Of a DNA stretch of 64,000 nt, positions 8,012-17,494 are shown piece by piece (positions within the stretch are counted from its first letter, which is position 1; each line of letters begins with the position of its first letter). Source of the stretch: Streptomyces sp. NBC_01451. GTDB taxonomy: Bacteria; Actinomycetota; Actinomycetes; Streptomycetales; Streptomycetaceae. Under the pieces are notes generated by a model that made no database searches, had not been told where the DNA came from, and saw only the letters and a program-made list of their open reading frames with translations. The stretch spans positions 310,001 to 374,000 of the forward strand of contig NZ_CP109479.1 of assembly GCF_036227485.1 (NCBI RefSeq), in the 5' to 3' direction. The translations under genes and the position numbers were made by a program.

Positions 8012-9461
8012 TCAGCTGATCGGAGTCAGCTGCCAGAGCTCGGAATCGGCCCCGTTGTCGGTGTTCTGGAGCGTGCTCGCTCCGGAGTCGGTCGAGGCTC
8101 CGGAGACGTCCAACGGGAGCCCGCTGCGCACGTTGACCAGCTTGACGTAGCCGCCGTCGGCGTCGATCACCTTCCACAGGTGGTCGTCGTGGCCGTTGTC
8201 GTCCCATTGCACGGCGGGGGCGCCCGCATCGCCGGAGCCGCCGGCGATGCCGAGCAGCAGGCCGCTGTTGACGTTCTTGAGCTTGTACTGGCCGTTGCCG
8301 GCGGAGATCAGCCGCCACTGCTGGTTGGCGGTGGCGTCCGCGGTCTGCTGCATGACCCCAGCGTTGTACTCGGTGGAGGCGCCGTCGATCCCCAGGTCGA
8401 GGTTGCTTTTCTTGTTGACGATCTGCATCGCCGGGGCCGTCTGGCCGGCGATGGTGACCTGGTCGGGGTAGGCGGCCACCAGTGGGTCGGTGACCGAGGA
8501 GGGGGCGTCGGTGTTCACCACGATCCGGTCGCTCATCCCGTCGTAGTGGGCGGCGGCGTAGTAGAACTTCGAGCCGTCCGGCTCGATCTGCGCGACGGCG
8601 GCGGCGATGACCTTCTGGACCTGCGCGGCGGTGAACTTGGCGCTGCGGGTGGTGGCCGGGGTGGGCCAACTGGTCGAGGTGTCGCCGTTGGAGTCGATCC
8701 AGTGCTGCGGGATCTGCAGGTTGTTGATGTCACCGGTGTAGTCGGACGGGAAGATGATCGTCGGGCCGCTGTTCGGGTCCTGGAAGGCGGACAGGGCGCA
8801 GTTGTAGTCGGCCATGGCCTGCAACTGGTCGCTCGCCGTGGTCGCGCCGCGGTTGGACGTGAGCGAGGTCTGCGGCGCGCACGTGGCGGGCGGGGTGTTC
8901 GCGGACGGGCCCTGGATGACGACCTGGTCGGGGTACTGGGCGGCCAGCGGGTCGGTGATGGACGAGGGGGCGTCGGTCTGCGTGATCACCCGGTCGCTCG
9001 TGCCGTCGTAGGTGACGGCCAGGGAGTAGGTGGTGTCGCCGTTGGGCTGGATGGCGGTGGCGACCGCGTTCTGCACGCTGTTGACCTGGTCCTGCGTGAA
9101 CTTGGCGCTTTTGGCGGTCGCGGGGGTGGGCCAACTGGTCGGGGTGTTGCCGTTGGAGTCGGTCCAGTCGCTCGGGTGTTTCAGGTTGTGGATGTCACCG
9201 GTGTAGTCGGACGGGAAGATGATCGTCGGGCCGTTGTTCGGGTCCTCGAACGCGGTCAGGCCGCCGTTGTAGCCCGCGAGTTCCTGAACCTCCTCCCAGT
9301 CGGCGCCTGGGGGCGGTGGCGGTGTCAGCGTGTGCGGGCGCGGTCGGCAGCAGTGACCCGCTCGCCAGCAGAAGCGACAGGAGGGCGAGCAGGGCGGAGC
9401 CCGGCCGCTCCCGCAGCACGGAGCGCGTGCGGTGCGGCGCCGGCGATGCGTTTTCCGACAT
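8012..9461 (-). pseudogene. Secreted tandem-repeat protein with ricin-B lectin domain (frameshifted)
   Basis: Translation starts at 9461 after AAGGAAG. A signal peptide with the hydrophobic core ALLALLSLLLASGSLL ends at APAHA. Soon after, the frame breaks at a C-run around 9308-9315. In the next frame the protein continues as two tandem about 120-residue repeats, each starting GPTIIFPSDYTGDI and ending PSS(I/V)TDPL..YPDQV. The C-terminal 130 residues form a ricin-type beta-trefoil with QxW-like motifs (NQQWRL, DHLWKV, SELWQL) for carbohydrate binding. It lies 77 bp downstream of the ADP-ribosyltransferase gene on the same strand. One indel inactivates it, unless that is a sequencing error or the site is recoded. 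The repeat family is unknown to me. Confidence 0.8.
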
Positions 9462-9537
9462 GGTCTTCCTTGGGTCCGAGGGGAGGGCGATCACGGCGGC
9501 GTCCGCGTGGCCGGTTGTGTCGAGAGTCGAGCCGGTT

Positions 9538-10470
9538 TCAGCCATTGTTACCGTCCCTGCACCGGTTGATCGCTTCGCAGCCGCGGGTATACGGGTTCGC
9601 CGCGATCCCGGGCGTGCCGAGGTCGGTGTTCCTGCCGAATTGGGCGCTCGGGTCGGAGCCCGGGTCGTAGGTGATCTGCGCCTGGACATGGGCGGGATTG
9701 CCCATGAAGCGGTCGTACGAGAACGACTGAGTCCTGAAGTCGATCCTGCCGTTGTTGAGACGCGCCCTCATGCGGTACACGCGCACACCGATGACCGCGG
9801 TGTTCGGGATGCGGTGGATGTACGCCCACTCCTGCTGGCTCGCGTAGCGAGACAGCGCGGCGTCTCCGCGCACCTGGTCGGGGATGTACAGGGCGTTTCG
9901 CGCCATCGTGGAATCGATGACGTACACGTAGGTGTCCGCCTCCACCCAGCCGTTGGCGCAGTTATTGGTCCGCCACAAACCCAGCCCCGGAATGGGAGAC
10001 CACTGCGCGATCGGGCGGCCGAGCCGGCACGCGGGCTGCGCCGCCGCCGAGTCGAGATTGCGGCCACCCTGGCTGCGGGCGAAGACTTCCGACTCCGACA
10101 GTGACGCGCTCGTGGAGATGTAGCCGCTACTGGCGCTGTTGCCGCCTTGCACGTGGCGCCGGATGTTGTAGTCGCCGCCGACCGCCGTGAAGCCGTTGTT
10201 GAAGATCTCGTACGGCGCCCGCGAGTCCCCGCGGTACACCTGGGTCGGCAACTGCCGTTCGCTGACGGTGTCGTTGTTGGAAACGTTGGAACACGAGGAG
10301 GAGTTGCCGAAGCCGCTCGGGCAGTTGCTCCACCCTGCCGCGTGCGCCGGGCTGGTCGAGACGACGGCCTGGGTCAGGATGATCGCGACGGCGGCGAGGA
10401 GCGCCGCGAGTGCTGATATCCGGTAGCGCATCCGCCGCATGGGCAGAAGCGTTTCTGCTCGATTGAACAT
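9538..10470 (-). CDS. Secreted ADP-ribosyltransferase, Scabin/pierisin-like
   Basis: A 310-residue precursor; the ATG at 10470 follows GGAGAG. The signal peptide (ISALAALLAAVAIIL) ends at PAHA-A (about residue 44). The R-S-E class ART pattern is complete: VYRGDSR with Arg80, YISTSAS with the STS motif at 119-121, and Q212-x-E214 (QQEW). The QxE form marks mono-ADP-ribosyltransferases. In the pierisin/Scabin/ScARP branch the acceptor is guanine in DNA or nucleotides. The F..GF..YNI..HV.G stretch between the R and STS motifs also fits this branch. A C-terminal extension of about 60 residues with two Cys is unusual. The downstream lectin gene makes it look like a split pierisin. The substrate is inferred. 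Confidence 0.85.
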   Translation of the reverse strand: MFNRAETLLPMRRMRYRISALAALLAAVAIILTQAVVSTSPAHAAGWSNCPSGFGNSSSCSNVSNNDTVSERQLPTQVYRGDSRAPYEIFNNGFTAVGGDYNIRRHVQGGNSASSGYISTSASLSESEVFARSQGGRNLDSAAAQPACRLGRPIAQWSPIPGLGLWRTNNCANGWVEADTYVYVIDSTMARNALYIPDQVRGDAALSRYASQQEWAYIHRIPNTAVIGVRVYRMRARLNNGRIDFRTQSFSYDRFMGNPAHVQAQITYDPGSDPSAQFGRNTDLGTPGIAANPYTRGCEAINRCRDGNNG

Positions 10471-10711
10471 GAGCTCTCCGTGTCGGGGAGTGGTTGCGGC
10501 CGTGCCACTGCACGCGCCGGTTGGAGTGCGAGATCGTCCTCACGCGTTATCGCGCTTTCCACCTGTGTGGATGGCATCGAAAATGCAGGTGAAGGGCAGG
10601 CCGGAACAATGGGGGACGCACCGAATGGGTAGGCGGCCGTCCTAGGATGGGTAGGGCCGATGACGCTGGCCGCCCCGGCGGCCACTGCGGGTGACCGGAT
10701 AGGGGCGTCCC

Positions 10712-13603
10712 GTGAAGGACGGTGGTGGTGTGGCGATTCAGCAGGGATCTCAGGGGCTTGGCCGGGGCTTCGTGTTCGTCGGTCGCCGCCACGAACTCGA
10801 CCTGCTGCTCGCCGCTATCCGGCAGCCACCGGCCGTGGTGATGGTCGAGGGCGACGCCGGCATGGGCAAGTCCCGGCTGGTACGCGAAGCCACCACGATC
10901 CTGAAGTCGGAAGGGTGGCGGGTGATGACAGGCTTCTGCCACCCGCTGCGTGAGCCCCTGCCGTACGGGCCGGTGATCGACGCGCTCGGCAAGATCGGTC
11001 CGTGGCTGCCGGACGCCGCCCTGCCGCCGACCGCCGGCGCCCTGGCCCCGCTGCTCCCGGACCTGGCCGACCGCCTACCGCCGGCGCCGGCAAAGCCGCA
11101 GGGCCCGGGCGCAGCGCGCCACCAGATGATCCAGGCCGTCCGCTCCGTGGTCGACGCGGTCGGGCGGGTGGTCCTGGTCGTCGAGGACCTGCACTGGGTC
11201 GACGACGCCACCCGCGAACTGCTGCTGCTGCTCGCCCGCGACCTGCCCGACCAGTTCGCGCTGGTGGTCACCTACCGGGCCGAGGACCTGCCGCCAGGGG
11301 CCGCGGCCTTGGGCGCTGCCTACCGCCCGCCACCCTGCGCCAGCGGCACGGTGATCCGGCTGTCGCCGCTGACCAGGACCGACGTGGCCGAACTGGCCGG
11401 TGCCGCGCTCGGCGCCCAGGCCACGCCCGAGCTGTGCGCGGCGCTCCATGGCCGCAGTGAGGGCCTGCCGCTGGTCGCCGAGGAAGACCTGATCACGCTA
11501 CGGGACCAGGCGCGCCCGGACGTCGGGGAACTGGAGCGGACCGAGGTGCCGGGCAGTCTGCGGGAAGCGGTCACCGAGCGTCTGACATCGCTGTCACAGG
11601 CCGGGACGGCGGTCGTGGACGCGGCGGCCGTACTGGGAGTGCCCGCCTCCGAGGCGCTGCTCGCCGAGGTCGCGGGACTGGACGGCGACACGGCCGCCGG
11701 AGCTCTGACAGAGGCGCTGCGGGCAGCGGTGCTGCGCGAGACCGACACCGGCCAGTACGCCTTCCGCCACGTGCTGGCCCAGCAGGTCGCCTACCGGCAG
11801 ATCCTCGGGCCGCGCCGGGTCCGCCTGCACCGGCGTGCCATCGACGAACTCCAGACGCACGACCCGCTGCCGCTGGTGCAGATCGCGCACCACACGCTCG
11901 CCGCCGGCGACCGGCAGGGCTGGCTCGATCGCACCGAGCAGGCCGCTGAACAGGCCGTCGCGCTGGGCGACACCGGCACCGCGAGCACGCTCCTGCACCA
12001 GATCCTGGCCCGGTCTGGAGCGGACACCGAGCGACGTTCCCGGGCCGCGCTCACGCTCGCCCGTATCGTCAACTACGGCGTCGACTACGCGGCGACCGTC
12101 CGCGAGCTGCGCGCCGTACTGGCCGATTCGCTGCTGCCTGCGGCCACCCGGGGCGAGATCCGTCTGGGACTCGGTATGACCATGCTCAACATCGACCGCG
12201 ACGCCGCCGGCTTCCGCGAGCTCGAACACGCCGTTGACGAGCTGGCCACCCTCCCGCACAAGGCGGTGAAGGCGATGATCGCGCTGGCCCTGAACGACCT
12301 CGACGGCGCCGCCACGCAGGGGTGGACATGGCTCGGCCGGGCCGAACGGGTCGTGGCGGACGGCGCCGACGAGACGAGCCGGATGGCGGTCCGGATCACC
12401 CGGCTGCTGCTGATGGTCAGAGACGGCGATCCCGCCGTCTGGCCGTTGGTGGACCGGCTGCCGCGGCGCGGCGACGGCGTGGTACTGAGCCAGACCGTTT
12501 TCGCGCTGTACAACCTCACCGAGCTGGCCATCCAGCTGGGCCACGACCGGCGGGCCCGCGCCCTCCTGGTCGAGATGAGGGACCTGGCAGGCGGCGCGGA
12601 CGGTCGGCCGTTCGAGGGTCTCGTCCACGCCCAGGAGCTGCGCGTCGACCGGTTGGTCTGCCGCTGGGCCGGCCTGGACGCCGAGTACGCCGCCCTGAAA
12701 CGTGCCCACCCCGACATGAGACAGGCCGACGTCGACCGACTGCTGTACCAGGGACACCGTGCCCTCGCCCAGGGCCGGTGCTCCCGGGCCCTCGAACACT
12801 TCGTCGCCGCCGCCGAGCGGGGAAGCACCGTGTACTCGGTGGACGTCAGAATGTGGATCGCCGCAGCCCTCACGGCTGTCCGGCTCGTCCAGCGCGACCC
12901 GCAGGCGGCCTGGGCGACTGCCGAACCGGCGTTGTCGACGTTGCGTGGACTCGGTTCCTGGACGCGGACCTTCGGCCTGCTTCCCGTCGCGGTCGAGGCT
13001 GCGTTAGCCTGCGGGCACCACGGGGCGGCCGAACGTCTCGTGACGGACGCCGAGTCGGGTGTCCGCGACCGGGACGCGCCGGCTGCCCTGGCAGAACTGG
13101 ACCTGGCCCAGGGGCTGCTGCTTCTCCGCGCCACCGGACCGACCGCAACCCCCGAGCGGGTGAAAGCCGCCGAGCACTTCGCCGAGTCGCAGCGGAGGTG
13201 GCAGGAGATCGGCCGCCCCTACGAGGTGGCCAAGGCCGCGGAACACCGGGGCGACGCGCTGACGTGCGCCGAACCGGAGGACGCGGCCGGACACCTGGCC
13301 GAGGCCCTGCGCACCTACACCGATCTGGGCGCGACCGGTGACGCCGCGCGCTGCCAACACCGCCTGCGTGAAATCGGCGTGGCGGCGGTGGGGCGCCGTG
13401 GCCGGCGCGGCTACGGGAGCGAACTGTCGCCCCGGGAACTGGAGGTCGCGGAGCTGCTGGCGGGCGGCGCCACCAACCAGGACATCGCCGAGACCCTGTT
13501 CCTGTCCCCGCGCACCGTCGAGAAACACGTGGCCCGGGTGCTGACGAAGCTCGGCAGGTCGAGGAAGGACGTCCACACCGCCCCGCCGGACTCCCCCGCC
13601 TGA
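10712..13603 (+). CDS. LAL-family LuxR transcriptional regulator with TTA codon
   Basis: A 963-residue regulator. An N-terminal AAA ATPase has a P-loop (EGDAGMGKS, residues 46-54) and Walker B (VVLVVEDLHWVDD, from about 153), followed by a long helical TPR-like middle. A C-terminal LuxR helix-turn-helix starts about residue 905 (LSPRELEVAELL, SPRTVEKHVARVLTKLG). Size and layout are those of the LAL family, which often controls specialised metabolites. The start is GTG 10712 or GTG 10730. Codon 765 (13004-13006) is TTA, the rare Leu codon read by the bldA tRNA, so translation may be tied to development. It is divergent from the ADP-ribosyltransferase gene and is its likely regulator (inference). 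Confidence 0.9.
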   Translation: MKDGGGVAIQQGSQGLGRGFVFVGRRHELDLLLAAIRQPPAVVMVEGDAGMGKSRLVREATTILKSEGWRVMTGFCHPLREPLPYGPVIDALGKIGPWLPDAALPPTAGALAPLLPDLADRLPPAPAKPQGPGAARHQMIQAVRSVVDAVGRVVLVVEDLHWVDDATRELLLLLARDLPDQFALVVTYRAEDLPPGAAALGAAYRPPPCASGTVIRLSPLTRTDVAELAGAALGAQATPELCAALHGRSEGLPLVAEEDLITLRDQARPDVGELERTEVPGSLREAVTERLTSLSQAGTAVVDAAAVLGVPASEALLAEVAGLDGDTAAGALTEALRAAVLRETDTGQYAFRHVLAQQVAYRQILGPRRVRLHRRAIDELQTHDPLPLVQIAHHTLAAGDRQGWLDRTEQAAEQAVALGDTGTASTLLHQILARSGADTERRSRAALTLARIVNYGVDYAATVRELRAVLADSLLPAATRGEIRLGLGMTMLNIDRDAAGFRELEHAVDELATLPHKAVKAMIALALNDLDGAATQGWTWLGRAERVVADGADETSRMAVRITRLLLMVRDGDPAVWPLVDRLPRRGDGVVLSQTVFALYNLTELAIQLGHDRRARALLVEMRDLAGGADGRPFEGLVHAQELRVDRLVCRWAGLDAEYAALKRAHPDMRQADVDRLLYQGHRALAQGRCSRALEHFVAAAERGSTVYSVDVRMWIAAALTAVRLVQRDPQAAWATAEPALSTLRGLGSWTRTFGLLPVAVEAALACGHHGAAERLVTDAESGVRDRDAPAALAELDLAQGLLLLRATGPTATPERVKAAEHFAESQRRWQEIGRPYEVAKAAEHRGDALTCAEPEDAAGHLAEALRTYTDLGATGDAARCQHRLREIGVAAVGRRGRRGYGSELSPRELEVAELLAGGATNQDIAETLFLSPRTVEKHVARVLTKLGRSRKDVHTAPPDSPA

Positions 13604-13653
13604 CACTTGGAGGGGGGCTTGTTGGTGTGCAGACGTGCGTGCGGTGTGCGTGC

Positions 13654-13719
13654 CTGCGGCGGGCCGTCGACCAGGACGGCATGGTGCTGGACATCCTCTT
13701 GCAGAACCGCCCGGACAAA
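13654..13719 (+). pseudogene. Tiny IS6-family transposase remnant
   Basis: Twenty-two residues read LRRAVDQDGMVLDILLQNRPD. This matches the invariant 'WRAVDQDG.VLDILVQ.RRD' block around the second catalytic Asp of IS6-family DDE transposases. Nothing else of the gene remains; it joins directly to unrelated sequence. It marks a past IS6-mediated rearrangement between the LAL gene and the acyl-CoA synthetase fragment. Confidence 0.6.
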
Positions 13720-13730
13720 GGCTGCGTGTG

Positions 13731-13756
13731 GACGATCGCGTATTTTCGCGATCGTC
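13731..13756. terminator. Perfect 10-bp hairpin
   Basis: GACGATCGCG (13731-13740) pairs with CGCGATCGTC (13747-13756) around a TATTTT loop. It is the first strong hairpin downstream of the LAL gene and upstream, on the opposite strand, of the synthetase fragment. A terminator role is possible but unproven; a junction scar of the adjacent IS6 remnant is the alternative. Confidence 0.35.
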
Positions 13757-13761
13757 GACAC

Positions 13762-14475
13762 GTCCCGCTCCTCGTACAGCACCTCGGCGGACCAGCCGGG
13801 CAGTGGCCGGCCCATCGAACCGGGCGGCACCGGCGTTCGGACGGCGTCGGCCCAGGCAGGCGCGACGACCATGCCGTGTTGGGTCTGCCCGTAGTGGTCG
13901 CGCACGGGCACGCCGAGGGCCTGTTCCGACCAGGCGACGACCTCGGGGGTGAGCGGCTCCCCGGCGGAGGAGGCCCGCCGCAGCCGTACCCCGTCCGGGA
14001 CCGGGTCGGGAGCGGCCCGCAGGCTGCGGTAGACCGTCGGCGCGGCCGCGAAGTTGGTGACACCGAACGCCGCCATGACCTGCCAGGTCAGGCCCGGGCC
14101 GAAGCCGGCGTGCAGCAGCAGGCTGCGGCGTCCGGCCGCCAGCGGACCGAGGATCGCGTAGTAGAGGCCGTACGCCCAGCCCGGGTCGGCGGCGTTCCAG
14201 AACACGTCGTCCTCGCGCACGTCGAGGCCGAACTCCAGATACGCCTGGAACGACGCCAGCGCCCGGACGGGAACCGGCACGCCCTGGGGGGTGCCGGTGG
14301 TGCCCGAGGTGAACAACAGGACCAGCGGAGCGTCCGGCCCCGTCGCGACCGGGCGGCCCTGCGGCTCGTCACCGGAGTACCGGGAGAGCAGTTCGCCGAA
14401 GGACAGCTGCGCACCCTCGGGGGCGCCTGCGGCGACCACGGTCAGCCAGGGGGCACTGCGTTGACGGAACTGGGC
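13762..14475 (-). pseudogene. Acyl-CoA synthetase (AMP-binding enzyme) internal fragment
   Basis: The minus strand encodes the core of an ANL-superfamily enzyme: LVLLFTSGTTGTPQGVP (the P-loop that binds ATP), WNAADPGWAYGLYYAIL, SAGEPLTPEV and DHYGQTQHGM (the YGxTE-like adenylate motif). Both ends are missing: the sequence becomes low-complexity before QFRQRSAPW and breaks off after VLYEERD into IS-derived sequence. The fragment therefore cannot encode a working ligase. It resembles medium-chain or acetyl-CoA synthetases. Confidence 0.8.
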
Positions 14476-15123
14476 CCGTCCTGTTGGGGTGGCGAGACGG
14501 GCCGCCATGTCCTGCTGGCCGGCAGGGGCCCGCTGACGGCTCCCCGGCTGTTCGCCGGGACTCGCATGGCATCGCGTACAACCGCCGACTCCGCATCGCT
14601 CCTGGTGGACGGACGACTCGGGTGCGTGTACGCCCGTCAACAGCGGACCCGAACCGGTGGCGAGGAAAACACACCTCAGGTGCCCGCATCGGACGACATC
14701 GGCATCCATGCGGAGAGTCGCAGTGTCCCGGGTTCCTGTTACCGGCCTGGTTCGGTACCAACGTGCCGTGCAGATCCAGTACGAGTTGTCCGTGATGTGC
14801 GAGATGCCCTTTCGATCGGAGCCCGAACCGCGTTCGTGGCCTCTGGGGCCGATATCGCTTGTTGCCCCTGTCGTTGACGGTCCGGGGCTGTCGCTCGCCC
14901 CGACTGCACCGGGTGGTCGCCCATGGAGGCGTGTCCGCCGAGGGGCGCGCGTCCTTGCCGGGTTCGGCGACAACGACGCGTTCTCCACCACCACCCGGGT
15001 TCAGGCGCCGTCGCCCGCGCGACGGTGCCCCAACACTCCGGGCGGCGCCGACCGGTGACCCGGGCCGGATTCACTCGTTTGACGCAACGGAAGGTCACAC
15101 CCCACCCGGAAAGGATCCTCCTC
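14476..15123. other. No supported gene
   Basis: Several open frames exist on both strands, but all are Arg/Pro-rich shadow frames without recognisable motifs. The segment holds the ragged 5' edge of the synthetase fragment and, at its right end, the leader of the next gene with GAAAGGATC as a plausible ribosome binding site. Confidence 0.5.
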
Positions 15124-17019
15124 ATGCACCTTCGCCCGTTCCGGCTCCGCACCAAGGACGCCGGGCTCCGCGTACTGGACGCCGAGTCGGTCCTCCTGGA
15201 GCAGTACGGGGACCTCGTACGTCTGGCCCATCTCGTTCTTCCCGCGTCGCTCGGCCGACATCGCCGGGTGCTGCTGGCGCACTCCTTGGTGCAGGGCGCC
15301 CTGCCCGGCGCGCGGACCGGCCCGGTCGAACGGTCGTTGTGCGTGGCGGTGTTGCAGGGCGCTCTGGCGCACGGACGCCGTCCGCGTCTGTGGCCCCGGC
15401 TCCCCTTCGTCGTGGGGCTGCGACTGTTCCCGCGTTCAGGCGGGGCTGCGGAACTCGCCTTGGCGCAGCGGCTGTCGGGGGTGTCGGCCGCCGGGCGCGC
15501 CGCGTTCGTCCTGTGCGTGGCGCACGCGCTGCCCGATGCCGTCGTGCACGACCTGCTCAAGGACGCCGGTGTCGCCGACCCGGCTGCCGCAGTGCGTGCC
15601 GCGCGGACGGTGGAGACGGGTCTCGGGGAGTCGGCCGCCACGCTGCTGGTGGCGCAGGAGTTCGATGCCTGTGCCCTCCAGGCGGGCCCCACCGATCTGG
15701 TGGGCCGCCGGAGGCGGGCCCGGCTGGGCCTGGGGGTCGCGGCCGTCGCCGTGGTGACCTCGGGGGTGCTCGTGGCGACCGCCGCCGGTGGCGCGGCTCC
15801 CCCGGCGGACCGGTCCGCGCCGGTGGCGGCCGGGGGCGCCGGGCCCGCGGCGGACCTGGTGCGGGCGCCGGCCGGGCTGTGGGACAACACCTCGCGCGTC
15901 GACTTCACCGCGTGGCCGGCCCGGGGTCCCCGGGTACGTGACGAAGCCCTGCTGGGCCGCGCCCTGGCGTCGTGGACGCACAGGTCCGCCGGGACCCGGG
16001 TCGTCCTCGCCGCCGCCACGACCGCGAACCCGCCGGTGTCCGCGCCGCAGTTGCTGTACGCGGGCGAGGTCGACGGCCGTGCCGTGGTGCTGCTGTACGA
16101 CGGCCGGCGCCTCGCCCGCTACAGCGAACCCGGTTCCTCGGGGCGGGCACCAGAGCTGAATCTCGCCCGGGTCGACGACGCGGACGTGACGACGGCCGCG
16201 GCCGTCACGCTGGGCGCCGATGACGGCCACGCGCGCTATGTCCTGGCGCCTTGGGTCGCCGAGGCGCAGACCCGGGACCTGACGCGGCCCGAGGTGCTCG
16301 GCCGGCCGCTGCACGTGACGGCGGACGGTGTCACCGATCCGGTGCCGGTCGTTCCGGCGGCGGACCGCTGCGGCAGCCGTCCGGTGCTGCAACTGCGGTC
16401 CTCCGCGCGGATCGCCGAGCGGCACGCCTTCCTGCTCGCCGGGCTGGGAGACCTGTCCCCGGTTCATCTGACCTACACCCCGCTGCCCGGGCGCGGGACG
16501 CCTCCCGCCCGGCAGCCCCGGGAGGCCACCGGTACGGCGGCGCTGCTGGCCTGGGCCCACCAGGCGTGTTCCCTGGAATCGCCGGGGAGCACCGGTGTAC
16601 GGGCCGTCAATGTCTGGGACTTCGCCGAGCAGGAGCTGCCCGACGGTGGCGGGCGCGCCGTGTGGAGCTGTGCCCGCGCGGACGGCTGGCGGGGGTCGGG
16701 GGAGGTGACCGTGTCGTTCCGGACGAGCCGGGACGCGGCCGGCGCACCGGCCCGCGCGGTCGCCCGGGCGCAGGCGACCGCCGCGTGCAGCCGGTTCGGC
16801 CAGCACGTCGTGGCCGCCCGGGGCTGGCGTTCACCGAAGAACCGCTGGTTCGTGCTGGCCGCGGGCAGCCGTGCCGTGGTCCGGCTCTCGGTGAGCGGGG
16901 ACGTGTCCGCCGTCAAGGGGGCGCGGACACTCGCGGTGCCCGCGTCCCAGGAGCCGCGTGTCGTCGTACGAGCGCGGCTGAACACGGGTGAGGAGCTGGG
17001 CGGCATCGGTTCCCGCTGA
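15124..17019 (+). CDS. Conserved single-pass membrane protein, hypothetical
   Basis: A 631-residue protein. The ATG at 15124 is preferred because GAAAGGATCCTCCTC precedes it, although the frame is open further upstream. An N-terminal cytosolic part of about 200 residues has an Arg/Leu-rich helical character and a YGDLVRLAHLVLP segment like the helical region of sigma-factor-type proteins. A single membrane helix (LGVAAVAVVTSGVLVATAAGG, about residues 205-225) leads to a large extracytoplasmic domain of about 400 residues. The overall layout resembles actinomycete proteins of unknown function. Transcription ends near a truncated MMPL gene on the opposite strand. Confidence 0.75.
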   Translation: MHLRPFRLRTKDAGLRVLDAESVLLEQYGDLVRLAHLVLPASLGRHRRVLLAHSLVQGALPGARTGPVERSLCVAVLQGALAHGRRPRLWPRLPFVVGLRLFPRSGGAAELALAQRLSGVSAAGRAAFVLCVAHALPDAVVHDLLKDAGVADPAAAVRAARTVETGLGESAATLLVAQEFDACALQAGPTDLVGRRRRARLGLGVAAVAVVTSGVLVATAAGGAAPPADRSAPVAAGGAGPAADLVRAPAGLWDNTSRVDFTAWPARGPRVRDEALLGRALASWTHRSAGTRVVLAAATTANPPVSAPQLLYAGEVDGRAVVLLYDGRRLARYSEPGSSGRAPELNLARVDDADVTTAAAVTLGADDGHARYVLAPWVAEAQTRDLTRPEVLGRPLHVTADGVTDPVPVVPAADRCGSRPVLQLRSSARIAERHAFLLAGLGDLSPVHLTYTPLPGRGTPPARQPREATGTAALLAWAHQACSLESPGSTGVRAVNVWDFAEQELPDGGGRAVWSCARADGWRGSGEVTVSFRTSRDAAGAPARAVARAQATAACSRFGQHVVAARGWRSPKNRWFVLAAGSRAVVRLSVSGDVSAVKGARTLAVPASQEPRVVVRARLNTGEELGGIGSR

Positions 17020-17029
17020 CCCGTCAGTC

Positions 17030-17279
17030 CGTCCGGGAACGCCTTGGCGCCCGGCCACCAGGCGACGGCGCCGAGGTCGCGGACCAGGGCGGGCACCAGC
17101 AGGGAGCGTACGAGCAGCGTGTCGAGCAGCACCCCGAAGGCGACGATGAAGGCCATCTGCACCAGGAAGGCCAGCGGGATCACCCCGAGGACGGCGAAGG
17201 CCGCGGCGAGTACCACCCTGGCCGAGGTGATCACTCCCCCGGTGCCGACCAGTCCGCACAGCACGCCCTCACGTACGCC
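17030..17279 (-). pseudogene. MMPL-family transporter, C-terminal fragment
   Basis: The minus strand reads VREGVLCGLVGTGGVITSA, then PLAFLVQMAFIVAFGVLLDT and LLVRSLLVPALVRDLGAVAWWPG. This is the last pair of membrane helices and the 'DTLLVRS.LVPA' signature of MMPL/RND-type lipid exporters. The other about 600 residues are absent; the sequence diverges upstream of 17279 close to the left end of the IS3 element. It is a truncated leftover. Confidence 0.8.
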
Positions 17280-17494
17280 ATGCCGGGGTCTGTACGGTCT
17301 TCGGCTCTGGCTCGTAGTCGGGATGCTATTGGCACGCTGATCCCCGTCACTCCTCTCCCCGTCGTCCGGCTGAGGCACCGAAAGTTCCAGCACCACGGTC
17401 TGCGTCAAAGCCTTGTCACCTTGTTGGGTGGGTAGAGCCTGACTGAGGTTCCCCTCCTACTGTGGAGACCGTGAACGGAGGGATAGTTGGGGTC

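Noticed and set aside
7919..9670. Plus-strand ORF of 583 aa (Val/Gly/Arg-rich)
   Set aside because: It is the antisense shadow of the lectin and ART genes; signal peptides, ricin QxW motifs and ART residues are all on the minus strand.
13627..14877. Plus-strand ORF of 416 aa
   Set aside because: Only its first residues are real (an IS6 transposase scrap); the remainder is antisense to the acyl-CoA synthetase fragment.
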